Part shown: piece after piece, positions 26,570 to 37,536 of the stretch
Layout: the number at the start of each line of letters is the position of its first letter
Numbering within the stretch: position 1 is the stretch's first letter
Source of the DNA: CAVZBW01 sp963773635
GTDB taxonomy: Bacteria; Actinomycetota; Acidimicrobiia; Acidimicrobiales; RAAP-2
DNA: 64,000 bases
NCBI GenBank assembly: GCA_963773635.1
Contig: CAVZBW010000002.1
Location: 620,001 to 684,000 of the forward strand
Direction: 5' to 3'
Notes under the pieces: model-generated
Database searches by the model: none
The model's input: only the letters and a program-made list of their open reading frames with translations
Told to the model about the DNA's origin: nothing
Program-made: the position numbers and the translations under genes

Positions 26570-27843
26570 ATCCTCGTCACCTGGGCCCCGAGCGAGCGCA
26601 GTCCCGCGTCGAGCGCCGGGTAGCCCCGGTCGACGTGGTGCGCCCCGGAGACCTCGGTCTCGCCCTCGGCGACCAGCCCGGCGAGCACGAGGGCGGCCCC
26701 GGCTCTCAGGTCCGAAGCCCGCACGGGCGCCCCGGACAGCCTCGGCGTGCCCCGCACCACGGCGTGATGACCCTCGGTGCGGATGTCGGCCCCCATGCGG
26801 CGGAGCTCCTCGACGTAGCGGAACCGCCCGGCGAAGAGGTTCTCGGTCACGATGCCCACGCCGTCGGCCACGGCAAGCATGGTGACCAGCAACGGCTTGT
26901 AGTCGGTGGCGACGCCCGGATAGGGCAGCGTGGCGACGTCCGCCGAGGTCAGGCGGCCGGAGAAGGCGATGCGCAGGCCGTCGGGCGTCTGCTCGATGAC
27001 CGGGCCCATCTCGGAGAGCTTGCGCAGGAGCATGTCCATGTGGTCGGGCCGGGCGTCCTCGACGACGACCTCGCCGCCGGCCAGGCCGACCGCCGCGAGG
27101 TAGGTGGCGGCCACGACGCGGTCGGGGATGACGCGGTGATCGGCCGGCGAGAGCTCCTCCACACCCTCGATCTCGATGCGAGAGGTCCCCGCGCCCCGGA
27201 CGAGGGCGCCCATGGAGTTGAGGCAGGCCGCCAGGTCGCAGACCTCGGGCTCCCGGGCCGCGTTCTCGATGACCGTGGTGCCCTTGGCCAGCACCGCGGC
27301 CATCATCAAGTTGTCGGTGGCGGTGTGGCTCGGGTACTCGAGCACGACGCGCTGGCCAATCAGGCGATCCGCCGGCGTGCCGGCGGCAACCCGCCCCTCG
27401 ACGAAGCCGTGCTGCGTCTCGAAGGTGACGCCAAAGGCCTCGAGGCCGTTGAGGTGGAAATTGATCGGCCGATCGCCGAAGTCGTCGCCGCCGGGTACCG
27501 AGACCCGGGCGTGGCCACAGCGCGCCAGCAGGGGTCCGAGCACCACGAAGGAGGCTCGCATGCGCTCGACCAGCTCGTATGGGGCCTCGGGAACGAGGTC
27601 GCCGGGAGCGGGGCTGTCGATCACCAGGGCATCGTCGTGGCGAACCACTCGCGCCCCCAGCGCCTCGAGCAGCTCGGCCATGTGGTCGACGTCGGAGATG
27701 CCCGGCACGTTGTGCAACACGTGGCGGCCCTCGGCGAGCAGGCAGGCCGCCATCAGCTTGAGGACCGAGTTCTTGGCACCACCTGCCCGAATGGTTCCGT
27801 GCAGGGGGCCGTTGGGTCTCACCAGGAAGCGGTCCACGGGCAC
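26566..27843 (-). CDS. murA: UDP-N-acetylglucosamine 1-carboxyvinyltransferase, Asp-type
   Basis: From the GTG at 27841-27843 the enzyme is 425 residues and begins DRFLVRPNGPLHGTIRAGGAKNSVLKL, so this start fits the family. It performs the first committed step of peptidoglycan synthesis, transferring enolpyruvate to UDP-GlcNAc. The loop that carries the catalytic Cys in most bacteria (PGGC) reads PGGDDFGDRP here; Asp120 replaces the Cys, as in mycobacteria, where this change makes MurA insensitive to fosfomycin. The gene diverges from glpX across 99 bases. The frame is open further upstream but without homology. Confidence 0.94.
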   Translation of the reverse strand: MPVDRFLVRPNGPLHGTIRAGGAKNSVLKLMAACLLAEGRHVLHNVPGISDVDHMAELLEALGARVVRHDDALVIDSPAPGDLVPEAPYELVERMRASFVVLGPLLARCGHARVSVPGGDDFGDRPINFHLNGLEAFGVTFETQHGFVEGRVAAGTPADRLIGQRVVLEYPSHTATDNLMMAAVLAKGTTVIENAAREPEVCDLAACLNSMGALVRGAGTSRIEIEGVEELSPADHRVIPDRVVAATYLAAVGLAGGEVVVEDARPDHMDMLLRKLSEMGPVIEQTPDGLRIAFSGRLTSADVATLPYPGVATDYKPLLVTMLAVADGVGIVTENLFAGRFRYVEELRRMGADIRTEGHHAVVRGTPRLSGAPVRASDLRAGAALVLAGLVAEGETEVSGAHHVDRGYPALDAGLRSLGAQVTRI

Positions 27844-27942
27844 CAGTATGGCGGCCCGGCGATACCCCCTCGGGGAGCCTGAGCGGAGAGCACTCGGCGG
27901 GCCGCCCCGGAGTAGGTCTCCCAACCGGTATCTTCGTCCGGC

Positions 27943-28935
27943 GTGACCTCGCGACAGGCCCCCGATCGGAACCTTGCCATGGAGCTCGTGCGGGTGACCG
28001 AGGCGGCCGCCATGGCCGCCAGCCGTTGGATGGGCCGCGGCGACAAGGAGGGGGCGGACAATGCCGCCGTCAACGCCATGCGGGTGGTGCTCTCGACGGT
28101 CTCCATGGACGGCATCGTGGTGATCGGCGAGGGGGAGAAGGACAACGCGCCGATGCTCTACAACGGCGAGCACATCGGTGACGGCTCGCCGCCGGAGACC
28201 GACATCGCCGTGGACCCCATCGACGGCACGACGCCCACGTCACTCGGTCGTGGCGGCGCACTCGCGGTCATCGCCGTCTCCGAGCGCGGCACGATGTTCA
28301 ACCCCGGTCCGTGCGTGTACATGGAGAAGCTGGCCGTGGGCCCCCGCGGGCGGGGCCTGGTGGACATCACCCGACCCCCGAGCGAGAACCTCGAGACGCT
28401 CGCCAAGGCCCTCGGCCACCGCCCACGTGATCTCACGGCCGTGATCCTCGATCGTCCCCGCCACGCGGACCTCATCCAGGAGGTGCGTTCGACCGGTGCC
28501 CGCATCCGGCTGATCACGGACGGCGACGTGGCGGGCGCCATCGCCACCGGCTGGCCGGATTCCGGGGTCGACATCCTCTTCGGGGTGGGTGGCACGCCGG
28601 AGGGCGTCCTCGCGGCCGCCGCCTTGAAGGCCCTCGGCGGGGAGATCCAGGGCCGCCTGTGGCCGAGGGACGAGGACGAGCGGCTGGCCGCCCACCAGGC
28701 GGGCTACGACCTCGACTCGGTGCTCACCACGGACGACCTGATCCGCGGCGACAACTGCTTCTTCGCCGCGACGGGCGTGACCGACGGCGAGCTGCTCCGC
28801 GGCGTGCGCTACCACGACGAGGGCGCCACCACCCAGTCGCTCGTGATGCGCTCCCGGTCGGGCACGCGCCGCCGGATCGAAGCCGTGCACTCCCTCGACA
28901 AGCTCGCCGAGTACAGCTCGATCGAGTTCGGGTGA
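27943..28935 (+). CDS. glpX: Class II fructose-1,6-bisphosphatase
   Basis: The GTG start gives 330 residues. Characteristic GlpX motifs are DKEGADNAAVNAMR, VVIGEGEKDNAPMLYNGE, the metal-binding VDPIDGTT, LDRPRHADLI and VGGTPEGVLAAAAL. The enzyme hydrolyses fructose 1,6-bisphosphate in gluconeogenesis, the reverse of the nearby PFK step. The last bases overlap the start of a lipoprotein gene (GTGA). Confidence 0.96.
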   Translation: MTSRQAPDRNLAMELVRVTEAAAMAASRWMGRGDKEGADNAAVNAMRVVLSTVSMDGIVVIGEGEKDNAPMLYNGEHIGDGSPPETDIAVDPIDGTTPTSLGRGGALAVIAVSERGTMFNPGPCVYMEKLAVGPRGRGLVDITRPPSENLETLAKALGHRPRDLTAVILDRPRHADLIQEVRSTGARIRLITDGDVAGAIATGWPDSGVDILFGVGGTPEGVLAAAALKALGGEIQGRLWPRDEDERLAAHQAGYDLDSVLTTDDLIRGDNCFFAATGVTDGELLRGVRYHDEGATTQSLVMRSRSGTRRRIEAVHSLDKLAEYSSIEFG

Positions 28936-29639
28936 GGCACACCGGCTGCCGGGTCCGCGCCGGCGCGGGCCTGGCCCTGGCCGGCATGGCCGCCCTGGCC
29001 GCCTCGTGCAGCTCGGGCCCGTCGACGAGCGGCACCACGTCCACCACGACCACGCCCACCACGACGCCCGCGTCGACGTCGACCACCTCGGCGTCGACCA
29101 CCTCCACGTCCCGGGCCACGACGACCACGTCACGGAGCACCACGACGACCACCGGCGGCTCGGGCACGGCGAGCCGGTGCACGACGGCGCAGCTGCACGT
29201 CTCGACCATCGGGGGCGATGCGGCAGCCGGCAACGTGAGCGCGATCATCGGGTTTGTCAACGCCGGGTCGAGCGCGTGCACGCTCAACGGCTACCCGGGC
29301 GTCGCCGCGCTCAATGCCCAGGGCCAGCAGGTCGCCCAGGCACAGCGTGTCCCGAGCGGCATGCTCGGAGGCCTGCACAACGGGAGCACCACTCCGCCCG
29401 TCGTGACCCTCGGCGCCGGGCAGACGGCCTCCGCCGTGGTCGAGGGCAGCGACGTGCCGAGCGGCACGGCGACCAGTTGCGCGAGCTACCCGTCCTTCCT
29501 CGTGACGCCGCCCGCCGAGACGCACTCGGTGACCGTTGCGGCGAGCACCGGTGGCTCGGGGTCGAGCCAGGGCTTTCCCGGCTGCGCGCCGATCACGGTG
29601 AACCCGGTGGTGCCCGGAACCTCGGGCAACCTCGGCTGA
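28932..29639 (+). CDS. DUF4232-domain lipoprotein
   Basis: The GTG at 28932 overlaps the glpX stop. The 235-residue product has a lipoprotein signal peptide with lipobox LAASC (Cys26), then about 50 residues of Ser/Thr repeats that form a flexible wall-spanning linker, then a DUF4232 domain (CTTAQLHVS, NAGSSACTLNGYPG, CASYPSFLV). DUF4232 proteins are secreted actinobacterial beta-sandwich proteins of unknown function. It is likely anchored to the outer face of the membrane. Four Cys residues in the domain could form two disulfides. Confidence 0.85.
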   Translation: MRHTGCRVRAGAGLALAGMAALAASCSSGPSTSGTTSTTTTPTTTPASTSTTSASTTSTSRATTTTSRSTTTTTGGSGTASRCTTAQLHVSTIGGDAAAGNVSAIIGFVNAGSSACTLNGYPGVAALNAQGQQVAQAQRVPSGMLGGLHNGSTTPPVVTLGAGQTASAVVEGSDVPSGTATSCASYPSFLVTPPAETHSVTVAASTGGSGSSQGFPGCAPITVNPVVPGTSGNLG

Positions 29640-29705
29640 GCGCGAAGGTCCTAACGAGCGCCACCCTCCTCGGTCGAGCGGCTCTGGCCCGGCAGGAGGG
29701 GCCTT

Positions 29706-30326
29706 TCAGCTGGAGCTGGCGTCCTCGCCCCGTGCGACCTTGAGCCGGACCTCGGCCCGCTCCAGGGCACCCTGGGCCTCGGTCAGCTCGACGTCCGGTG
29801 CCGCCGGCTGAGCATCCGAATCCTCGGTCGGTCGCGGCGCCTCGCTGCGCCCCGCCACCGCCTCCAGCTCGGTCACCCGGGCCTCGGCCTCCGCCCGGGC
29901 CCTCTCGGCCCGCTCGGCGTCGATGTCCTCGGCCCGCTCGGCGACGCCGGCGAGCAGGCGCACGGTGGTGCCTCGATCGGCCACCTCCGGCGGAGTCTCT
30001 CGCGGCGTGTCCGTGCCGCCGACCGCGCCAGGCCGCGCCTCACGGAGCTGTGCCACCCGCATGGACTCACCGGCTGCTTCGGCGGCCGCCGCGCTCGCCC
30101 CCGTCTCCACCTGCAGGTAGCCGCCGTGAACGGCCAGGCGCACGGGCTCGCCCTCGGGCTGTTCCACTCGCACGGGACCCGCGACCACGTCGGTCACGAG
30201 CGGGGTGTGCCCGGGGAGGATGGTGAGGTCGCCGTCGGAGCTGCGGAGGACGACGGCCTGCGCCGGCCCGGAGAACAGCGACTGCTCGGGCGTCACCACC
30301 TCGACGGTCATTGCCGGATCCGCCAT
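29706..30326 (-). CDS. atpC: F1Fo ATP synthase epsilon subunit, enlarged
   Basis: The N-terminal beta-sandwich is standard (MTVEVVTPEQSLFSGPAQAVVLRSSDGDLTILPGHTPLV cut here into EVVTPEQSLFSG and LPGHTPLV, ending VHGGYLQV). The protein is 206 residues against the usual 120-140. An Ala/Glu/Pro-rich insertion of about 48 residues (74-121) separates the sandwich from the last strand (VRLLAGVAERAEDID), and another of about 25 residues (155-180) interrupts the C-terminal helices. Epsilon couples rotation to the catalytic head and inhibits ATP hydrolysis. It is the last gene of the atp operon, overlapping atpD by one base. Confidence 0.9.
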   Translation of the reverse strand: MADPAMTVEVVTPEQSLFSGPAQAVVLRSSDGDLTILPGHTPLVTDVVAGPVRVEQPEGEPVRLAVHGGYLQVETGASAAAAEAAGESMRVAQLREARPGAVGGTDTPRETPPEVADRGTTVRLLAGVAERAEDIDAERAERARAEAEARVTELEAVAGRSEAPRPTEDSDAQPAAPDVELTEAQGALERAEVRLKVARGEDASSS

Positions 30327-31777
30327 CAGGCGCCCTGCTCGAGGCCGTGCGCCTTCTCCCGAACCGCCTCGACGCCGCCGACGTTCAAGAAGGCCTGCTC
30401 GGGCAGGTCATCGAGCTCGCCATCCACCAGGGCCTCAAAGGACTCGACGGTCTCGTCCACGGGGACGAACACGCCGGGGACGCCCGTGAAGACCTCCGCG
30501 ACGAAGAAGGGCTGGGACAAGAAGCGCTGGATCTTGCGCGCCCGGTTGACCGCCACCCGGTCCTCCTCCGACAGCTCGTCGAGGCCGAGGATGGCGATGA
30601 TGTCCTGGAGCTCGCGGTAGCGCTGCAGCACCTCCTGCACCCGCCGTGCGACGTTGTAGTGGCGATCCCCGACGACCTCGGGGGAGAGGATGTTGGAGGT
30701 GGACGCGAGGGGGTCGACCGCCGGATAGATGCCGAGCGCGGCGATCTGCCGCGACAGCTCCGTCGTGGCGTCCAGGTGGGTGAAGGTCGTAAAGGGGGCC
30801 GGGTCGGTGTAGTCGTCCGCGGGCACGTAGACCGCCTGCAGCGAGGTGATGGACCTGCCCCGTGTCGACGTGATCCGCTCCTGGAGCTCGCCCATCTCGT
30901 CCGCCAAGGTGGGCTGGTAACCGACCGCAGAAGGCATCCGGCCGAGCAGCGTCGACACCTCGGAGCCGGCCTGCACGAAGCGGAAGATGTTGTCGACGAA
31001 GAGCAGCACGTCCTGGTTCTGCACGTCCCGGAAGTACTCGGCCATCGTGAGGGCGGCCAGCCCGACCCGCAGGCGCACACCGGGCGGCTCGTCCATCTGC
31101 CCGTAGACGAGGGCCGCCTTCTCGATGACGCCCGACTCCTGCATCTCGAGCCACAGGTCCGTGCCCTCACGGGTGCGCTCGCCGACGCCCGCAAAGACCG
31201 AGACACCCCCGTGCTGGGTGGCCACCCGGTGGATCATCTCCTGGATGAGCACCGTCTTGCCCACACCGGCACCGCCGAACAACCCGATCTTGCCGCCCTG
31301 CACGTAGGGCTCGAGCAGGTCGATGACCTTGATCCCGGTCTCGAACATGATCGAACGGGGCTCCAGGGTGTCGAAGTCCGGGGCCGGGCGGTGGATCTCC
31401 CAGCGCTCCGCCACCTCCCCGATGTCGTCCGTGTCGAGGGGCTCGCCCAGGACGTTGAAGACGTGGCCGAGCACGACGTTGCCGACCGGCACCGTCATGC
31501 CATGACCGGTGTTGCGCACCGGCGCGCCCCGCTCGAGGCCGTCGGTGGGTCGCATGCAGATGCAGCGCACCCTGCCGCCACTGATCTGCTGGGCCACCTC
31601 GGCCACCACGGTGACCTTCTGGCCCTCGAGGTCGAGGTAGAGCTCGAGGGCGGTGTTGATCTCGGGCAGGGCGTGAGGTGGAAACTCGACGTCCACGACC
31701 GGACCCGCGATCGCGACGACGCGACCGTCCTCGAGTTTGGCCGAGCCGTCGGAACGCTCGGGTGCGGTGATGGTCAT
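30326..31777 (-). CDS. atpD: F1Fo ATP synthase beta subunit
   Basis: The 483-residue catalytic subunit has Walker A GGAGVGKTVLI, the catalytic Glu region FAGVGERTREG, Walker B VLLFVDNIFRF and the DELSEEDR loop (DELSEED-type motif). It forms the catalytic sites of the F1 head with alpha. It lies four bases after atpG in the operon. Confidence 0.98.
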   Translation of the reverse strand: MTITAPERSDGSAKLEDGRVVAIAGPVVDVEFPPHALPEINTALELYLDLEGQKVTVVAEVAQQISGGRVRCICMRPTDGLERGAPVRNTGHGMTVPVGNVVLGHVFNVLGEPLDTDDIGEVAERWEIHRPAPDFDTLEPRSIMFETGIKVIDLLEPYVQGGKIGLFGGAGVGKTVLIQEMIHRVATQHGGVSVFAGVGERTREGTDLWLEMQESGVIEKAALVYGQMDEPPGVRLRVGLAALTMAEYFRDVQNQDVLLFVDNIFRFVQAGSEVSTLLGRMPSAVGYQPTLADEMGELQERITSTRGRSITSLQAVYVPADDYTDPAPFTTFTHLDATTELSRQIAALGIYPAVDPLASTSNILSPEVVGDRHYNVARRVQEVLQRYRELQDIIAILGLDELSEEDRVAVNRARKIQRFLSQPFFVAEVFTGVPGVFVPVDETVESFEALVDGELDDLPEQAFLNVGGVEAVREKAHGLEQGA

Positions 31778-31781
31778 TGCC

Positions 31782-32732
31782 TCAAGCTCCCTTCGATTGG
31801 CGGAGCGCCTCTGCCCCGCCGACGATCTCCATGATCTCCGTGGTGATGGCGTCCTGGCGCGCCCGGTTCATAACCCTGGTCAGGGTGGTGATGAGGTCCT
31901 CGGCATTCTCCGTGGCCGACGCCATGGCCCGCTGCTGAGCCGTGAAAAACGCTGCCGCGCCCTCGAGGAGGGCGGAGAAGATCTCGGACTCGACGGCGCG
32001 CGGCCCGAGGCTCGCGAGCAACGTCTCGACGTCCGGCTCGAACTCCGTGTAGCCCGCCCGCTCCGGGATGGCCGGAACGGGCGGCCCGGCGTAGACGGGC
32101 TTGGACCTCTCGTCACCGTCGGGCTCCTCCGGCAGCGCCGTCGGGTCCGGGATCGGCAGCAGCTGCTCGGTCTGCACCCGCTGGATGCCGGCAGAGATAA
32201 AGCGAGTGGACACCATCAGCAGCTGGTCCACCTCTCCGCGCACAAAGGGTGCGGAGACCGCGGCCGATACCCTCCTGGCGTCCGCAAAGGTGGGGCGATC
32301 GGTGAAGCCGGTGAAGGCCTGCTCCACCTCGATCCCTCGGAAGCGCAGGTAGGGCGGCCCCCGTCGCCCGACGACGAAGATCCGAGGCTCGGCCTCGCGG
32401 GACCGGAGGTCCTGGACCAGCCGTTCGGTCGTCCGCAGGGTGGAGGAGTTGTAGGGCCCGCAGAGACCCCGGTCGGACACGACGGCGAGGACGGCGACGG
32501 ACCGGGGGGACTGGGGCGACCCGAGCAGCTTGGCGGCGGCCTCGGGGTCGCCGAGCGCCGCCTCGACGACGATCCGAGCCATGCCCTCCCGGAACGGCCG
32601 GTTGGTCGCGATCCGAGACTGGGCCCGGACGATCTGCGACGCGGCGATGAGCTCCATCGCCCGGGTGATCTTCTTGGTCGACTGGACCGTGCGGATCCGC
32701 CTCCGCAGCGCCCGTTCCTGACCTCCCGCCAT
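31782..32732 (-). CDS. atpG: F1Fo ATP synthase gamma subunit
   Basis: The 316-residue rotor shaft protein begins RALRRRIRTVQSTKKITRAMELIAASQIVRAQ and ends with the conserved ASATENAEDLITTLTRVMNRARQDAITTEIMEIVGGAEAL region (quoted in part: MNRARQDAITTEIMEIVGG). It sits between atpA and atpD as usual. The mid-region has an Asp/Pro-rich loop (PDGDERSKPVYAGPP) of variable character. Confidence 0.96.
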   Translation of the reverse strand: MAGGQERALRRRIRTVQSTKKITRAMELIAASQIVRAQSRIATNRPFREGMARIVVEAALGDPEAAAKLLGSPQSPRSVAVLAVVSDRGLCGPYNSSTLRTTERLVQDLRSREAEPRIFVVGRRGPPYLRFRGIEVEQAFTGFTDRPTFADARRVSAAVSAPFVRGEVDQLLMVSTRFISAGIQRVQTEQLLPIPDPTALPEEPDGDERSKPVYAGPPVPAIPERAGYTEFEPDVETLLASLGPRAVESEIFSALLEGAAAFFTAQQRAMASATENAEDLITTLTRVMNRARQDAITTEIMEIVGGAEALRQSKGA

Positions 32733-32744
32733 CGATCAGCCCAC

Positions 32745-34264
<1,520 letters not shown>

Positions 34265-34268
<4 letters not shown>

Positions 34269-35227
34269 CCTCGTGCTCCCTCTGGTCCCGAGCCGTCTGG
34301 CTCGGCTCTCGCACCCCGGTGCGGTGCTCCAACTCTCGATTCCTCCCATCCTCCGGGCTGGAGGTGCTCCCGGAGCCGCTCGAGCCGGCCACGGGCGCTG
34401 GCGTCGACCTGGAGGTCACCGATCTGCACGACGGCGCCGCCAATGAGCTCGGGGTCGATGGTCACCTCGAGATCGACGGGCGCCCCCGCCATCCGGCCCA
34501 GGGACTCGGAGAGCCGCTCTTGCTGGGCCTGGTCGATGTCGCGGGCGGCCTTGATCCTGGCGACCCGCCAGCCCCGGGCGGCCGCGGTCTGGTCCACTAG
34601 CCAGTCCAGCGTACCGACGATGTCTCGAGGTCGACCGGCACTGACCACGTACTCGATCAGGCGGACGGTGGCGGGCGCCACCTTCTCCGCGACGAGGTCG
34701 CCCACCACCTGACGGCGGACGCTGCTCGGGAGATCGGGATTCGTGAGGGCGTTGCGGAGGGGTGCCGTGGCCTCGACCGTCCTCGCGAAGCGGAAGAGCG
34801 CGTCCTCCATCTCCTCGAGGTCGTGCGGCGACAGCTCCTCGTCGAGGGCCGTCGCATAGCCACCGATGCGCCGCCGCGAGGCGGCTCGCCCGAGGAGTGA
34901 CGGCTCGCCGCGGGGCCCGGAGGCGGCGCGGGACACCTCCACGGCCACCCAGGAGAGGGTCTCGACCACCTCCGGAGCGGGAGCTGCGAAGACCGCGTAC
35001 CCGACCACACGGCGCGTGAGGCCGGAGACCCTTTGCTGCAGGAGATCGTCGGTGACCGCCCGCCGGGCGCGGGGCGTGATCGCCGTGTCGGTGAGGGCCG
35101 AACGCAGCTGGCGGTTCCCCAGCACCAGGCCGGCGACGGCGGCGGTCTGCTCGGCCATGGTGCGGACCTCGTCGTCGCTCGCACCCTCCAACAGCGCGTC
35201 CAGATACCCCTCGATGCTCGAGTTCAC
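34265..35227 (-). CDS. atpH: F1Fo ATP synthase delta subunit, long form with repeated N-domain
   Basis: The protein is 320 residues, compared with about 180 in most bacteria. Residues about 1-105 and 120-230 each resemble the helical N-terminal domain of OSCP/delta (both have an LR-x2-LT-D/N-P type segment, LRSALTDTAI and LRNALTNPDL). One C-terminal domain follows (VDLEVTIDPELIGGAVVQIGD). A long delta with an extra N-terminal helical region also occurs in Streptomyces. The last 30 residues are Arg/Gly-rich. Delta links the F1 head to the b stator. It is coupled by overlaps to atpF and atpA. Confidence 0.9.
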
Positions 35228-35775
35228 GATCGGCTGCCGGCTCCGCTGCGCTCTCCGGTCCCACCCGCCGAGTCGGCCTCGGAGACCACGGCGGCAATGG
35301 CCTCGTCGATCAGGTCGCGATGCGCCTGCGGGTCCACCTCTCGGCCGATGATGGCCTCGACCACTCCGATGACCATCTCTCCGAGGTGCTCGGTGGCCTC
35401 GGCGACGGCTCGCTGGCGAGCCAGCTCGATCTCCGACTCGGCAGCGGCGACCAGCCGCTCGTACTCCTCCTCGCCGCGGGCATGCGCCTCGCCGCGGACC
35501 TGTTCCGCGGTGCGGTTGGCCTGGGCCACCAGCTCCCGAGCTTGCCGGCGCGCCTCTTCGAGGACCGCCCGGCGCTCCACGTCGGCCGCCTCGGCGTCGC
35601 TCTGGGCCTGCTGCGCGGCCTCGAGCTCGCGGCGAATCCGCTCGCGCCGTTCGTCGAGGACGACGTTCAAGCGCGGCAGCCCCACCCTGGCGACCACCGC
35701 CAGGATGATCACGAAGCAGATCAGCTCGATGATGAACGTGCCGTTGGGGATGAGGAAATTGCTCGACGCGATCAT
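35224..35775 (-). CDS. atpF: F1Fo ATP synthase b subunit
   Basis: The 183-residue stator protein has one N-terminal membrane helix (GTFIIELICFVIILAVVARV) and a long Ala/Glu/Arg-rich coiled coil (RRERIRRELEAAQQAQSDAE onward). It starts at an ATG at 35773-35775 and ends overlapping atpH by four bases. It connects the a subunit to delta. Confidence 0.95.
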   Translation of the reverse strand: MIASSNFLIPNGTFIIELICFVIILAVVARVGLPRLNVVLDERRERIRRELEAAQQAQSDAEAADVERRAVLEEARRQARELVAQANRTAEQVRGEAHARGEEEYERLVAAAESEIELARQRAVAEATEHLGEMVIGVVEAIIGREVDPQAHRDLIDEAIAAVVSEADSAGGTGERSGAGSRS

Positions 35776-35869
35776 GTCCGTCGGGGCCTCCGTGTCGTTG
35801 TGGAGCTGCCCTGGAGCCGCCGGTCGTCGTTGGCTCGTGGGCCGCTCATGCCACTCGCGTGCGGGCGGC

Positions 35870-36139
35870 TCACGCCTTCTTGTACAGGGAGAAGACGAAG
35901 AGCGCGGTGAACGCCAGGTTGATGAAGTACATGGCCTCCACCAGGCCGACCGTCAGGAACATGATGGTGAAGAGGCGTCCCTGGGCCTCCGGCTGGCGAG
36001 CCACGCCGGCGATGGTCTGGCTACCGGCGAGGCCGTCGCCAATGGCCGCTCCGACGGCGCCGCCGCCCATGAGCAGGCCACCACCGATCATGGCGCCCGC
36101 CAGGGCGGTGGCGCTTGCACTAGTTCCTGCAGTGGCCAT
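35870..36139 (-). CDS. atpE: F1Fo ATP synthase c subunit
   Basis: The 89-residue protein forms two transmembrane helices joined by the polar loop ARQPEAQGR. The ion-binding Glu is in GLVEAMYFIN of helix 2. Residues around it do not match the sodium-binding pattern, so proton coupling is expected. The ATG is preceded by GGAGAAAGCAGCA. Confidence 0.97.
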   Translation of the reverse strand: MATAGTSASATALAGAMIGGGLLMGGGAVGAAIGDGLAGSQTIAGVARQPEAQGRLFTIMFLTVGLVEAMYFINLAFTALFVFSLYKKA

Positions 36140-36235
36140 TGCTGCTTTCTCCTTTGTCTGTGTAGCTGTCTGGCTGTGTTGCTGTCGCTGCTGGATGTCT
36201 GCTTGAGGTGGTCATCAGGCCGGTTGCGCCCGCAA

Positions 36236-37039
36236 TCAGTGCGCCTCCTCGGGCGGGCTCATCGCAGTGTCGAAGTAGAGGATGGTGAGCAGGGCGAAGA
36301 TGAAGGCCTGGATGGGCCCGATCAGGAAAACGTCAAAAATCTTCCACAGCGGGTTGAGGATGATGACCAAGATGTTGCCGATCGGGATGTGTCCGAGCTC
36401 CCACACTCCGAGCGCCGCGATGAGCGTGAGCATCAGCGTGCCGGCGAGGAGGTTGCCAAAGAGTCGGAGGGCCAGGGTGATCGGGCGGGCGATCTCCTCG
36501 ATCACGTTGATGAACAGGTTGAAGGGCAGCAACCAGACCGGAAACGGGTGGAACAGGTAGTGGCCCGCGTAGGCCTTGATCCCCCAGTAGCGGATCCAGG
36601 TGATGTGGACCAGGACGATGACGAATAGGGCGAGCGCCAGCGTCAGGTTGATGTCGCCCGTCGGCGCCCCGAGCCACTCGTAGTGGGCCCCGATGCCGAA
36701 CAGCTCGAAGGCGTTGCACACGAGGATGAAGACGAACAGCGTGAGGGCGAGCGGCACGACCGAGAGGCCGCGCTCGCCGACGGAGCCCTCGATCTGGCGG
36801 GTCACGGCCTCGTTTCCGAGCTCCCAGACCATCTGGAACTTGCTCGGGACACCGTTGGTGGACCGCCGCCGGAGGTAGATCGCCATGGCGCAGACGATGG
36901 CCCCGGCCACGAGCGTGGCCCAGACCGTGTCGAGGTTGATGGTCAGCGGGCCGAGCTTGACCTGATAGTGGTCGCCGACCGTGATGTCGGTGCCGAGCAG
37001 CGGCACGAGGTGGAAGCCGAAGAGCATGGGGTCAGTCAT
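36236..37039 (-). CDS. atpB: F1Fo ATP synthase a subunit
   Basis: The 267-residue membrane protein has about six helices. The conserved Arg of the proton path is in ITLALRLFGNLLAGTLML, and the C-terminus holds PIQAFIFALLTILYFDTAM. It forms the half-channels that drive the c-ring. It overlaps the end of the upstream atpI-like gene by eight bases. Confidence 0.97.
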   Translation of the reverse strand: MTDPMLFGFHLVPLLGTDITVGDHYQVKLGPLTINLDTVWATLVAGAIVCAMAIYLRRRSTNGVPSKFQMVWELGNEAVTRQIEGSVGERGLSVVPLALTLFVFILVCNAFELFGIGAHYEWLGAPTGDINLTLALALFVIVLVHITWIRYWGIKAYAGHYLFHPFPVWLLPFNLFINVIEEIARPITLALRLFGNLLAGTLMLTLIAALGVWELGHIPIGNILVIILNPLWKIFDVFLIGPIQAFIFALLTILYFDTAMSPPEEAH

Positions 37040-37508
37040 CCCCTCTCGGCCGGGCGGTGCCGTCGATCACGTGCTGCGGAGTCCCCGCCTCGTCGTCCCC
37101 CGGGGTGGCGGCTGCCTGTCGGGCGGAATTCCACATCGAGCGGGTGACGTTGCCGAGGAGGAGCATCTGGAACACGGCCAGACCGCCCAGGACCCCAAAG
37201 CCGAGCCCGTAGTTCAAGAACAGCAGGCCGATCGTGATCACCGAGATCACGGCCAGCCGGCTGAGCGTGTTCATGGCAAGGGGTCGGCGCTTGTTCTCGT
37301 CGGCCCGCTTGCCCACCCGGACCACCGAGGCGGTGATCAGGCGAAAATTGAGGATGCCGAGGCCGAGGCCGATGCAGGCACCGACGCCGACCAACGGGTA
37401 GTTGACCAAGAGGCTCACTCCGAGGGCCACCACGGCGACCACCAGAGCGCTCAACACGGTGCGCCGCCCGACCTTGGTCACGTCGGGCAACGAGAAGGCC
37501 TCGAACAC
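37032..37508 (-). CDS. AtpI-like accessory protein of ATP synthase
   Basis: A GTG at 37506-37508 gives 158 residues. Four hydrophobic segments (TVLSALVVAVVALGVSLLV, VGVGACIGLGLGILNFRLI, AVISVITIGLLFLNY, LGGLAVFQMLLLG) and the position immediately before atpB match the ATP synthase I family, a small membrane protein that helps c-ring assembly or magnesium handling. Longer upstream starts in the same frame lack homology. The C-terminal 30 residues are hydrophilic. Confidence 0.75.
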   Translation of the reverse strand: MFEAFSLPDVTKVGRRTVLSALVVAVVALGVSLLVNYPLVGVGACIGLGLGILNFRLITASVVRVGKRADENKRRPLAMNTLSRLAVISVITIGLLFLNYGLGFGVLGGLAVFQMLLLGNVTRSMWNSARQAAATPGDDEAGTPQHVIDGTARPRGDD

Positions 37509-37536
37509 TGCCTGCTTGCGCCTTTCTACTTCTCGC

